From assembly GCA_938003575.1 (NCBI GenBank), contig CALKYG010000139.1:1-14716 (forward strand): 14,716 nucleotides of DNA, written 5' to 3'. Below, in pieces: positions 1 through 7,274 of this stretch (position 1 is its first letter; each line of letters starts with the position of its first letter). Made by a program: the position numbers and the translations under genes. The notes below the pieces were generated by a model. That model was not told where the DNA came from. It saw nothing but the letters and a program-made list of their open reading frames with translations, and did no database searches. This DNA is from an uncultured Alphaproteobacteria bacterium. Lineage in GTDB: Bacteria > Pseudomonadota > Alphaproteobacteria > Caulobacterales > Parvularculaceae.

Positions 1-38
1 GGCGCCCGGCGTTGCGGCGCTGGATTATCGGCGATCAT
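1..38 (-). CDS. possible 5' end of a gene cut by the window edge
   Basis: An ATG on the minus strand (bases 36-38) is preceded by GGAG with a 6-base gap, a good ribosome-binding site, and opens a frame that runs off the window after 12 codons (MIADNPAPQRRA). It lies 54 bp downstream of the stop of the membrane-protein gene at 93-728 on the same strand, so it could be the next gene of that operon. Twelve residues are too few to name a family. On the plus strand, bases 3-84 could instead be the tail of a gene ending at a TAG. The call rests only on the ribosome-binding site and is weak. Confidence 0.25.
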   Translation of the reverse strand, partial: MIADNPAPQRRA

Positions 39-92
39 GCCATGCTCCGAAATTCATTCCGGAGAAAATGGCGTGTGCGCCTGTAGAATTGG

Positions 93-728
93 TTAATGAT
101 GTGCTGACGGCTGCTGATCCAGACCGGCGGAGACCACCATCAGAAGGCCGATAACGATCCCGAATGCCGCCTGCGCGGCATACACTACAAACGCGCCCGC
201 GACATGCATGTCGAGCGCTCCCGCCGCAAGCAGGGCGGCTGGAACGGCGCCGGCTGCAAGGCCGACGATCCCGGCAAGGCGTTGCTTTCGCGCAAAGAGC
301 TCGGCGCCCCAGAGAACGTAAGCAAGCGACGTCGCATAGACAGCGGCGTAAGCGAGCGCCTGATTGAGCTCCCATGCGAAACGTAAGACGTCTTGTGAAA
401 TCGCCGGCTCTCGCGCAGCGAGCGCAGGAACGGCGAAACCGTTGACCGTCGCGGCGAGGAGATTGCCGACGGACGCCGAGCCGTAAAAGACGAGGCCTGC
501 GAGAACCGGAAAGCGCCGCAGCCCAAGCCGCGCCGAGAACCGCGAAAAGCCGGCGAATGCAATCAGCAACGCGATCATCAGGGCGCCGTGAACATGATTG
601 GCCAGCGACGCCGATCCGGCGCTCGTCGGATGGTGCGCCATCACGACGACGCTGAGGACGCAAGCCGCGGCGAGCATCGCCCCGGCGAGACGGTCGGTCG
701 GCTGTCGCGGGATCGAATTGACGGTCAT
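93..728 (-). CDS. six-helix integral membrane protein of unknown function
   Basis: A 211-residue protein dominated by hydrophobic segments. I see about six membrane helices at roughly residues 14-31, 47-61, 75-95, 118-142, 150-172 and 178-202. Histidines cluster near the first two helices (H32, H33, H45, H47), with another at H175, which could mean metal or heme ligation, but I do not recognise the family and this is only a possibility. The start is the ATG at 728, preceded by AAAAGG about 8 bases upstream. The gene is divergent from the TetR-type regulator starting at 833, so the two share a 104-bp promoter region and the regulator may control it. The high codon-position GC bias and clean hydrophobic pattern argue that this frame is real, rather than the longer frames that overlap it. 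Confidence 0.75.
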   Translation of the reverse strand: MTVNSIPRQPTDRLAGAMLAAACVLSVVVMAHHPTSAGSASLANHVHGALMIALLIAFAGFSRFSARLGLRRFPVLAGLVFYGSASVGNLLAATVNGFAVPALAAREPAISQDVLRFAWELNQALAYAAVYATSLAYVLWGAELFARKQRLAGIVGLAAGAVPAALLAAGALDMHVAGAFVVYAAQAAFGIVIGLLMVVSAGLDQQPSAHH

Positions 729-751
729 GAAGAGCCTTTTCGCGATTGTGT

Positions 752-763
752 CCTTCGGGAAGG
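752..763. promoter_or_regulatory. short inverted repeat in the divergent promoter region
   Basis: CCTTC-GG-GAAGG is a perfect 5-bp inverted repeat in the 104-bp gap between the membrane-protein gene (starts 728, minus) and the TetR-type gene (starts 833, plus). TetR regulators often bind palindromes in such gaps. The arms are short, no convincing -35/-10 pair was seen next to it, and a repeat this small could be chance in GC-rich DNA. Confidence 0.25.
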
Positions 764-832
764 CTAGATCGCCGGGCGGCTGTGCGGTACGGACTTTTGC
801 CGACAGAAGTTCGGCCTCAGTCGGAGCGGGCC

Positions 833-1360
833 GTGACCGGGAAAGCCAACAGCGCGCGATCGAACATAGTCGATGCTTTCACCCGGCTTGTCCTCGCAAG
901 GCGGGAACCGCGTCCGCCTGTCGCCGACGTACTCAAAGAAGCGGGCGTCGCGCGGTCGACCTTCTACGAACATTTTGACGGCCGCGACGCCGTGCTGATC
1001 GAATCGTTCCGGGCGCCTCTGGGGTACATTGCGGACGCCGCGGCGAGCGATGGAAGAGACAAGGGCGTTGAAGAAAATCTCATCCGAATTCTCGATCACC
1101 TTCGCGACTACAGGCGCGGCGCCGTCGACATGCTGACCGGGCCGATGGCGCCGCGGATCGCGCGCGCCCTCGCCGATCTCGTCGCAGCGCGCCTTCCGGG
1201 AGCGACGCAAAAATCTTCGGCGCACCTTGCCGACATGCAGCTCGGATTCATCAGGCTCTGGCTGACCGGAGAAACCCCCTACGCCGCCGCCGATCTTGCT
1301 CGCCTGATGATCCGCAGCGCCGCCGCGCAGCGCGCCGTCATGGCTGGCGACGCTCCATAA
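833..1360 (+). CDS. TetR/AcrR-family transcriptional regulator
   Basis: A 175-residue DNA-binding repressor by family. The helix-turn-helix lies at about residues 28-58, with the typical sequence ADVLKEAGVARSTFYEHFDG followed by a D-A-V-L-x-E connection to the ligand-binding part. The rest is helical and diverged, as usual in this family, so the ligand cannot be told. I chose the GTG at 833 because GGAG lies 6 bases upstream and the TetR fold begins soon after. An in-frame ATG at 746 would add 29 arginine-rich residues with no family match. The gene is divergent from the membrane protein at 93-728 and is followed after 10 bp by an EamA-type transporter, so it probably controls one or both. 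At 175 residues it is slightly short for the family. Confidence 0.85.
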   Translation: MTGKANSARSNIVDAFTRLVLARREPRPPVADVLKEAGVARSTFYEHFDGRDAVLIESFRAPLGYIADAAASDGRDKGVEENLIRILDHLRDYRRGAVDMLTGPMAPRIARALADLVAARLPGATQKSSAHLADMQLGFIRLWLTGETPYAAADLARLMIRSAAAQRAVMAGDAP

Positions 1361-1370
1361 CAGGCGCCCC

Positions 1371-2210
1371 TTGTCGAACGCTGTTTTTCTTGCCGTCCTT
1401 CTGGCCGCCCTGATGCACGCGGCGTGGAATGCGATCATCAAGGATCGCGGAGACCGGTTCTTTTCGATATCGACGCTTGGCGTCGCGCAGGGGCTGATCT
1501 CGCTCGCGCTCATTCCCTTTGTCGGCCTTCCCGAAAAAGCGATTTGGGGATGGATCGCCGCGTCCGCAGCGCTGCACACCGGCTACAAACTCTTTCTCAT
1601 TCGCGCCTACACAGCCGGCGATCTCGGCCAAGTCTATCCGCTGGCGCGAGGGAGCGCGCCGCTTCTGTCATCGCTCATTGCGCTGTTGTTACTGGGCGAG
1701 ACGCTTGGTCCGTTCCTGTGGGTCGGCGTCATCGTTCTGTGCGCCGGCATCGCGCTGATGTCGTTCAAGGGCGGAAGGGTTCGCGCACTCGACGCGAGCG
1801 CGGTCTTCTGGGCGCTCGGCACTTCGCTCTTCATCACCGGCTATACGATCGTCGACGCGGTCGGCGCGCGCAGCGCCCAGTCCGCCGCCGCCTATGTCGT
1901 GTGGATGTTTGTCTTTGACGGGTTCGCCATCGGCGCCGTCTATGCGAGCGTGAGGCGCGGGCGCGTCGTCGCGGCGATGCGCGAGCTTCCCTTCGGCGTT
2001 GTGACCGCGCTCCTGTCGCTCGGCGCTTATTGGATCATCATCTGGGCGATGACTGAAGCCCCTATCGGCGCGGTCGCAGCGCTCCGCGAGTCGAGCATAC
2101 TTTTCGCGCTCGCCATTTCCGTTGTGTTCCTGAAGGAAAAAGCGTCGTGGTGGCGCATCGCGTCGGCGGCGACGATCCTCGCCGGCGTCATATTGATGCG
2201 TATCGCCTGA
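1371..2210 (+). CDS. EamA/DMT-superfamily transporter
   Basis: A 279-residue inner-membrane protein with about ten hydrophobic helices arranged as two EamA halves. It has the family's usual opening (L-L-A-A-L-M-H-A-A-W-N-A at residues 10-21) and the small-residue and glutamate pattern at the end of each half: ALLLLGE near residue 105 and SVVFLKEKASWWR near residue 255. Members export or import metabolites such as amino acids, sugars or nucleotides; the substrate cannot be read here. The start is a TTG with AGG 6 bases upstream, because the first in-frame ATG, at residue 15, would cut into helix 1. The stop of the TetR gene lies 10 bp upstream, so the two are very likely co-transcribed and the transporter is a plausible target of that regulator. 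Confidence 0.9.
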   Translation: MSNAVFLAVLLAALMHAAWNAIIKDRGDRFFSISTLGVAQGLISLALIPFVGLPEKAIWGWIAASAALHTGYKLFLIRAYTAGDLGQVYPLARGSAPLLSSLIALLLLGETLGPFLWVGVIVLCAGIALMSFKGGRVRALDASAVFWALGTSLFITGYTIVDAVGARSAQSAAAYVVWMFVFDGFAIGAVYASVRRGRVVAAMRELPFGVVTALLSLGAYWIIIWAMTEAPIGAVAALRESSILFALAISVVFLKEKASWWRIASAATILAGVILMRIA

Positions 2211-2236
2211 GGCGCCCGGGCGAATACATGGCGCGG

Positions 2237-2252
2237 CGGCGCGAAAGCGCCG
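2237..2252. terminator. hairpin between convergent genes
   Basis: CGGCGC-GAAA-GCGCCG is a perfect 6-bp GC stem closed by a stable GNRA-type tetraloop. It sits in the 66-bp gap between the convergent EamA transporter (ends 2210, plus) and DUF3667 gene (ends 2277, minus). The position suits a bidirectional transcription stop, but neither side has a T-run, so a classical intrinsic terminator is not shown. It may instead be an RNA 3'-end stabiliser. Confidence 0.45.
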
Positions 2253-2276
2253 ACCGGCTCCGTCAAATTCACAGAG

Positions 2277-3446
2277 TTACGCCGCCGCCCGCCATACCTG
2301 ATTGGCGATGATTGAGCCGACGACCGAAACCAGAATGATTACATAGAGAAGACCGACAAATAGCGTCGAATAGACGGTCTTGATCCACCCCCGGCCATAG
2401 GATCGCTTCAGGGCGAGGACGAAATAAGCGAGCAAGGCGGCCATTGCGACCGGGAAGGTGTTGGGAACGCCGATTTGCGCAAGGATGATTGCGGCCCCGA
2501 TGATCGCGAAGGCGGCGGCGTGAGAATAAAGCGACAGCACCAGATGATCGAAAAGAAGGGCGTCCTTTCCGCGGATGAAGATTCCCAGAAGCATTGCGAG
2601 AATCGGGGCCATGAAAAACATCACGCGAGGGAGCCATGTATTGATTTCAGCGTTAAACGAAGACGGGTTCGCGACAAGCTGGTTGAGGCCCGCCATGACG
2701 CGCGTGAATCCACGTTCGACATCATCAGTCGTCACGCCGCCGGGGGCGGCGCCTCCCGCGGCGCCGGCGCCGCCTTCATCGATCTCAATTCTGGCGGCTG
2801 TCTCAAGGCTTTGAGAACATTCGCGCCAGCTCTCCAGGTCGACGACAATATCTTGTGGGCGAACGAAAAACCTTGTTTTGACATTGATGTCGCAGTTCAC
2901 GTCTTCGCTATCGACGGTCACAAGAGAATCGGCGGCGCGGGCATTCTCGATAACTTCACGAACCGCCGGCGATGAGTTCGAAAGGCGCTCTTCGTAAGCC
3001 CGTTTTTCGGCGGCGACTTCTTCCGGTGTTTTCGGCGTGACCTCAATAGCGACGAACATCGTGTGCGTTAGGCCGAGAATCAGAAAAAAAAGAAAACTGA
3101 CGAAAAGAAACATTCGAACGGGCGGTGTGTATCTGGATCTCTTTCCGTGGCTGTAATTATTCGGCACGGTTCCCGGCGCGGCCGCCATGAGCCCGAGCGT
3201 CCGCCACATTCGCGAATCGAAGGCGAACGTGTCTTTCAGAAAATCGCGCAGCAGGACAAAAGACGAGCGGCGCATGTCGTCGTTGCGCTGACCGCAATTC
3301 GAACAGTAAGGGCCCGTAATCGCGGCTGCGCAGGAAAGGCACGCCAGCGCGGCGCCCGTCGCTAATGCCGCGCCTATCGCACCTTCCGGCGCAGGCGCAA
3401 TTTCGCCGCCTTCGCCGGGATCAATGTCCGGTGTGTCGCTCGCCAT
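2277..3446 (-). CDS. DUF3667 zinc-ribbon membrane protein
   Basis: A 389-residue protein of the DUF3667 type, whose function is unknown. Residues 36-51 form a zinc ribbon (C36-x2-C39 ... C48-x2-C51, followed by GQ). The family core follows at about 77-112, with PGTVPNNYSHGKRSRYTPPV at 91-110 before the first helix (111-133). A hydrophilic stretch, 134-270, probably lies outside the inner membrane. It holds two cysteines (C185, C210) that could form a disulfide and a Gly/Ala-rich linker at 225-237. Further helices fall at about 272-291, 306-325, 331-347 and 358-384. The ATG at 3446 has GGAGG just upstream. A TATAGT at 3467-3472 on the same strand is a possible -10 box, but no good -35 was seen. 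The gene is divergent from gluQ, with no obvious functional link. Confidence 0.85.
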   Translation of the reverse strand: MASDTPDIDPGEGGEIAPAPEGAIGAALATGAALACLSCAAAITGPYCSNCGQRNDDMRRSSFVLLRDFLKDTFAFDSRMWRTLGLMAAAPGTVPNNYSHGKRSRYTPPVRMFLFVSFLFFLILGLTHTMFVAIEVTPKTPEEVAAEKRAYEERLSNSSPAVREVIENARAADSLVTVDSEDVNCDINVKTRFFVRPQDIVVDLESWRECSQSLETAARIEIDEGGAGAAGGAAPGGVTTDDVERGFTRVMAGLNQLVANPSSFNAEINTWLPRVMFFMAPILAMLLGIFIRGKDALLFDHLVLSLYSHAAAFAIIGAAIILAQIGVPNTFPVAMAALLAYFVLALKRSYGRGWIKTVYSTLFVGLLYVIILVSVVGSIIANQVWRAAA

Positions 3447-3544
3447 GCCCCGCCTCCGTCAGACGCACTATACATTGCTCTGCGCGCCGCGGAAAAGCAT
3501 TGTGGAGAGCCGCCTTTCCGCATGCTAGTGGTGCGGCGACAACC

Positions 3545-4414
3545 ATGCCGGAATTCGTCACCAGATTCGCGCCGTCGCCGACCGGCCGCCTTCATCTCGG
3601 CCACGCCTTCTCGGCCCTCACCGCCTTCAAGGCGGCGAGGGAGGCGAACGGACGACTGGCCCTCAGGATCGAAGACATCGACCAGGGGCGGTGCCGGCGC
3701 GCGTTTGAACACGCGATTCTCGAGGACCTCGCATGGATCGGGGTCGCCTGGGACGGTCCCGTGAGGCGCCAGTCTGAACATTTCGGAGCATACAGCGCCG
3801 CACTCGCGAGATTGAACGATCTCGGCGTCGTTTATCGCTGCTTTAAGACGCGAAGGGAGATTCTCGATGAAATTGCGCGTGCGCCCCACATGACGCCGGA
3901 CGGCGCCGACGGACCGGCTTTCGTCGGCGCGCCGCTTCCGCCTGAAGACGAATGCAAGGCGCTTCAGTCCGGAGCGCCGTTTGCGTGGCGCCTGTCAATC
4001 ACGGCGGCGAAGGACCGCCTTGGCGACCGCTATGCAAGACTGTCATTCACAGAAGAGGATATTGACGGGAGCGCCCAACGGCGCATTCCCGCCTCGCCGG
4101 ACCTGTTCGGGGACGCCGTGATCGCGCGAAAAGACGCCGGGACAAGCTATCACCTTGCGTCGGTTCATGATGACGCATTGCAAGGCGTCACACATGTCAT
4201 TCGCGGAGAGGATTTGCGCGCGGCGGCGCACCTACACGTTTTGCTGCAAGCGCTTCTCGACTATCCGACGCCCGTTTATCGGCATCACCGGCTCATCAAC
4301 GACAGCTTTGGCCGACGTCTCGCCAAGCGCGATAATGCAGCGACGTTGCGCACACTGCGCGAAAGCGGCGTTGAGGCGCGGGATGTGCGACGCCGGCTGG
4401 GATTTATTGATTGA
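3545..4414 (+). CDS. gluQ: glutamyl-Q tRNA(Asp) synthetase (GluQRS type)
   Basis: A 289-residue paralogue of the glutamyl-tRNA synthetase catalytic domain without the anticodon-binding domain, the normal size for GluQRS. In this family the enzyme activates glutamate and attaches it to queuosine in tRNA(Asp). Seen directly: FAPSPTGRLHLGH (residues 8-20, the HIGH signature), a downstream RIEDID (41-46), VIRGEDL (218-224) and RRLAKRD (257-263, the KMSKS equivalent). The family's zinc site (C-x-C ... Y ... C) is degenerate: only C99 remains, position 101 is lysine, and the later Y and C positions appear as F and A/P around residues 125-129. The start is the ATG at 3545, where homology begins, though no strong ribosome-binding site precedes it. 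The frame stays open upstream to 3365 without family sequence. The 3' end overlaps the aldo/keto reductase gene by 11 bp, tail to tail. Confidence 0.93.
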   Translation: MPEFVTRFAPSPTGRLHLGHAFSALTAFKAAREANGRLALRIEDIDQGRCRRAFEHAILEDLAWIGVAWDGPVRRQSEHFGAYSAALARLNDLGVVYRCFKTRREILDEIARAPHMTPDGADGPAFVGAPLPPEDECKALQSGAPFAWRLSITAAKDRLGDRYARLSFTEEDIDGSAQRRIPASPDLFGDAVIARKDAGTSYHLASVHDDALQGVTHVIRGEDLRAAAHLHVLLQALLDYPTPVYRHHRLINDSFGRRLAKRDNAATLRTLRESGVEARDVRRRLGFID

Positions 4415-5396
4415 GGGTCGCCGCCGCCATCGGCGGATAGCGATCGCCTGCGACTTCGTCCGGCGGGGCCGCGCGTTCGATTGCGGCGATATCTTCGGCC
4501 GACAGCGATACACGCAGCGCGCCGACATTCTCTTCAAGCCTTGAGACCTTTTTCGTCCCGGGGATAGGCACGATATCATCGCCCTTCGCCATCACCCAGG
4601 CGAGCGCAATCTGCCCCGGCGTCGCGCCTTTCGCCCTGGCGATTTCAGCGATCCTGTCGACGAGCGCCAAGTTCTTTTCGAGAGCGCCGCCGGCGAAGCG
4701 CGGATTCATCGTCAATCGGTAATCACCCGCGCCAAAGTCGGCGCCGCTGCGAAACGCTCCGGTGAGCAAGCCTCGCCCAAGCGGCGAATAGGCGACAAAG
4801 GCGACGCCCATCCTGCGGCAGAGCGGGATCATGTCCTGCTCCATCTCGCGGGTCACAATCGAGTATTCGGACTGCAACGCCGCTATCGGGTGGGTTCGGA
4901 TCGCTTTCTCGAGCGTTGCGGCGCCGACCTCTGAAAGACCAAGCGCCCGCACTTTTCCCGCCTTCACAAGGTCCGCCATTGCGCCGACAGACTCTTCAAT
5001 CGGTACAGACGCATCGCGCCGGTGCATGTAATAAAGATCTATCTGATCGACGCCCAGCCGTTTCAGCGACTCATCACACGCCTGTCTGATGTAGGCGGGA
5101 TCGTTCGAAAGTCCGGCGATGCCGCCGTCGGCGTTTCGCTTGATGGCGAACTTGGTCGCAAGCACGACATCCTTGCGCCGCCGCTTCAAGAAACCGGACA
5201 ATTGTTCCTCGTTGCGCCCGGATCCGTACATGTCCGCCGTGTCGAAGAAATTGATCCCACGGTCGAACGCTGCTTCGAGCATCTTCTCGGCGTCGCCTGC
5301 CGACAGGGCTTCGCCGTAGAATTCGGCAAGGCCCATGCAGCCAAAGCCCATTCGCGAAACGGAAAGGCCGGAGTTTCCAAGCGGAACCTTTTTCAT
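4404..5396 (-). CDS. aldo/keto reductase
   Basis: A 330-residue cytosolic NADPH-dependent oxidoreductase of the aldo/keto reductase superfamily (TIM barrel). The catalytic tetrad is intact: D52 and Y57 in INFFDTADMYG, K82 in LATKFAIK, and H125 in DLYYMHRRD. The cofactor-binding end is present as IVPIPGTKKVSRLEENV (about residues 275-291). The overall pattern, including GFGCMGL and AYSPLGRGLLTG, is closest to the plant/bacterial group that includes AKR13-type enzymes acting on small aldehydes and ketones; the substrate is not known. The ATG at 5396 is preceded by GGGAG. The gene lies 54 bp downstream of the DUF1287 gene on the same strand and could share its transcript. Confidence 0.93.
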   Translation of the reverse strand: MKKVPLGNSGLSVSRMGFGCMGLAEFYGEALSAGDAEKMLEAAFDRGINFFDTADMYGSGRNEEQLSGFLKRRRKDVVLATKFAIKRNADGGIAGLSNDPAYIRQACDESLKRLGVDQIDLYYMHRRDASVPIEESVGAMADLVKAGKVRALGLSEVGAATLEKAIRTHPIAALQSEYSIVTREMEQDMIPLCRRMGVAFVAYSPLGRGLLTGAFRSGADFGAGDYRLTMNPRFAGGALEKNLALVDRIAEIARAKGATPGQIALAWVMAKGDDIVPIPGTKKVSRLEENVGALRVSLSAEDIAAIERAAPPDEVAGDRYPPMAAATLNQ

Positions 5397-5450
5397 GCGC
5401 GCTCCCAGGATTTTAGCGCATCATAGACCCCGGTCCGCGTCGAAGCGAGA

Positions 5451-6053
5451 TCAGGGCCGCGCGGTTGCGCCGATTTCAGGCCGGTAGCGGCCTGTCATCG
5501 GCCATGAGAACAGCACGTCTTCAAGTTTCGGCCCGGCGCCGATGTTGTGGACGACCATCGGCCATCCCGAGGGGCCGGTGCGATCCGTCACGATGCCGAC
5601 ATGCGGCAGAAAACCCGCGTCGCCCCGGAGGTTCCAGGCGACAATGTCGCCCGGCCGGTAATCTTTCGGGCTAAGACTTGGGCTCAGCCGCCACCCCCTG
5701 CGCGTCATGTAAGTCTCGAGATTGGGCACCCGCCGGTGATCGATATTCGGGTCCGGCCGCGACAGTCCCCACAATTGGGGGTATGCGGCGAAGTCCGATT
5801 TCATGTCTTCATGCACGAGCTGTTGCAGGTCGATGTTTTCCGCGCGCAAGGATCGAATGACGACATCGGCGCAAACACCGCGGTCTTTCGCGACATCGCC
5901 CATCGGATAGGGAATCCGCCTGTAGGACGGATCATAAACGACATGGTGCATTGTGCGCTCGATCGCCGCAGACGAAAGGCGCGCGCCGAAGTCGCCAGGT
6001 TCGGCGGATGCCGGCGAGACGGCGAGCGCAAGGGCGGCGAACAGGCGCGACAT
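5451..6053 (-). CDS. secreted DUF1287 protein (papain-like/NlpC-P60-like fold)
   Basis: A 200-residue protein with a signal peptide (MSRLFAALALAVSPASA, cut after residue 17) followed by a near-complete DUF1287 domain. Family hallmarks are DRGVCADVVIRSLR (58-70, with the putative nucleophile C61), an IDLQQLVHEDMK segment, NIDHRRVPNLETY (103-115), PGDIVAWNL, LPHVGIVTD (H151) and VVHNIGAG (H169). The Cys-His arrangement suggests a cell-envelope amidase or peptidase, but no activity is established for the family that I can name with confidence. I took the ATG at 6053 because the signal peptide starts there and AAGG lies 9 bases upstream; the frame is open to 6314 without family sequence. The gene is divergent from the metallo-beta-lactamase gene. 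Confidence 0.9.
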   Translation of the reverse strand: MSRLFAALALAVSPASAEPGDFGARLSSAAIERTMHHVVYDPSYRRIPYPMGDVAKDRGVCADVVIRSLRAENIDLQQLVHEDMKSDFAAYPQLWGLSRPDPNIDHRRVPNLETYMTRRGWRLSPSLSPKDYRPGDIVAWNLRGDAGFLPHVGIVTDRTGPSGWPMVVHNIGAGPKLEDVLFSWPMTGRYRPEIGATARP

Positions 6054-6144
6054 GTCGATGAGCCTTGCCGCAAATCGCGGCGGGCTTGCGGCGGATCGGC
6101 GACCAAAAATCGGCTCGGCGCGGCAATCCAACGGTTCAGCGCAA

Positions 6145-6169
6145 CAGTCGAGGCCTGATCGGTCGACTG
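6145..6169. promoter_or_regulatory. 7-bp perfect inverted repeat, candidate operator
   Basis: CAGTCGA (6145-6151) and TCGACTG (6163-6169) form a perfect inverted repeat with an 11-bp spacer, so the arm centres are 18 bp apart. It lies in the 150-bp divergent region between the DUF1287 gene (starts 6053, minus) and the metallo-beta-lactamase gene (starts 6204, plus), 35-59 bp upstream of the latter. The geometry fits a dimeric regulator. A TATGGT at 6176-6181 could be the plus-strand -10, but I found no matching -35. No regulator gene is adjacent. Confidence 0.45.
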
Positions 6170-6203
6170 GGGTCATATGGTCGAACCGAGGGAGATTTTC
6201 TTC

Positions 6204-7187
6204 ATGAGCTTCTCGAAATGCGCTTCGGGCATCCTCATTCTCGCCGCAGCGTGTGCGCCGGGCGACAATCCCGCCGCCGTAAAAACCGCCGCCCAGCCGA
6301 TCAAGGATTTCCATTTTATCGAGGGCGGGTTTTCGAGAGGCCGGGGTCCTGACGGCAACACCATGATTTACGATGCGCCGGGCGGCCTAGTCGTCATCGA
6401 CACCGGGCGCCATCCGGGTCACTCTGCGCTGATCCTCGACTACGCGAAAGAACGCGGGGCGCCGATAACGGCCATCGTCAATACGCATTGGCACCTCGAC
6501 CATACGACCGGCAACACCGACATCAAGGCGGCGTTTCCTGAAGCCAAGGTCTACGCCACCAACGCCATTGAGAGCGCGCTTCCGGGATTTCTGGCGCTCG
6601 GCGCCGCAAAGGGCGAGGAAATGCTCGCAACCATGCCGGATCTCTCAGCGGCCGATCGCGCGGAACTCGAGCGGGGAATCAAAACGATCAGGCAGCCGGC
6701 GGCGCTTCTGGCGGACATCGAAGTCACGGGACCGACGAAGATTGCGGTCGACGGCCGAGAGCTTGAACTTTCCATCACCGATCACGCAGTCACGCAGGCG
6801 GACATCTGGATCTGGGATCCGGCGACGAAGACCGCGATCGTCGGCGATCTTGTGACAGCGCCCGCGCCGTTCTTCGACACTGCGTGCCCGTCGGGCTGGA
6901 GCGCGGCTCTCGACGCCGTCGAAACGAAGCCGTTTGAACGGGTCGCAGCAGGGCATGGCGCATTGCTCAATCGTTCTGAATACCAGACATGGCGAACGGC
7001 CTTCGATAACCTGCTCGCTTGCGCCGCGGAAAAAGACGGGGCGGGCTGCGCGGACGGGTGGCTTGTCGACGCGGCCCCGTTTATCGCCGAAGATCAGACG
7101 GACATGGCGCGGAGCATGATCGTCTACTATGTCAACGAAATTATCCGATCGCCTGAGAAACGCGCCGAGTTTTGCCGCGCCGGATGA
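6204..7187 (+). CDS. metallo-beta-lactamase-fold hydrolase, putative lipoprotein
   Basis: A 327-residue envelope hydrolase of the metallo-beta-lactamase superfamily. The metal-binding set is complete: H95, H97, D99 and H100 in NTHWHLDHTTGN, H194 in ITDHAVTQADIW, D215 in IVGDLV and H251 in AAGHG. The reaction is not predictable from this; related proteins include lactonases, glyoxalases and antibiotic hydrolases. The N-terminus MSFSKCASGILILAAACAPG looks like a lipoprotein signal with the acylated Cys at position 17, though the -3 residue is Ala rather than the usual Leu. The start is the ATG at 6204, with GAGGGAG 9 bases upstream; an earlier ATG at 6177 lacks a ribosome-binding site and would spoil the signal. 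Extra cysteines (C228, C272, C282) follow. Confidence 0.9.
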   Translation: MSFSKCASGILILAAACAPGDNPAAVKTAAQPIKDFHFIEGGFSRGRGPDGNTMIYDAPGGLVVIDTGRHPGHSALILDYAKERGAPITAIVNTHWHLDHTTGNTDIKAAFPEAKVYATNAIESALPGFLALGAAKGEEMLATMPDLSAADRAELERGIKTIRQPAALLADIEVTGPTKIAVDGRELELSITDHAVTQADIWIWDPATKTAIVGDLVTAPAPFFDTACPSGWSAALDAVETKPFERVAAGHGALLNRSEYQTWRTAFDNLLACAAEKDGAGCADGWLVDAAPFIAEDQTDMARSMIVYYVNEIIRSPEKRAEFCRAG

Positions 7188-7201
7188 TTTCGCGACCGGC
7201 G
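7178..7201. terminator. inverted repeat at the end of the hydrolase gene
   Basis: CGCCGG (7178-7183) and CCGGCG (7196-7201) can pair around a 12-base loop that contains the hydrolase stop codon. No T-run follows. It could be a weak terminator or processing hairpin before yccF, or simply GC-rich coincidence. Confidence 0.2.
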
Positions 7202-7274
7202 GAGCGGACGGCGCGACAAAGGGCGTGAAATCCGCCGGGGGCGTCCCCATATCTGCGCCGAAGGAGATCAATCC

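Noticed and set aside
45..64. Imperfect hairpin CTCCG ... CGGAG near the left edge
   Set aside because: The stem is only 5 bp with a 10-base loop and no T-run, and it overlaps the candidate ribosome-binding site of the partial gene at 1-38.
764..1579. Long minus-strand open frame opposite the first TetR gene and the EamA transporter
   Set aside because: Both genes on the plus strand have family motifs; the opposite frame has none.
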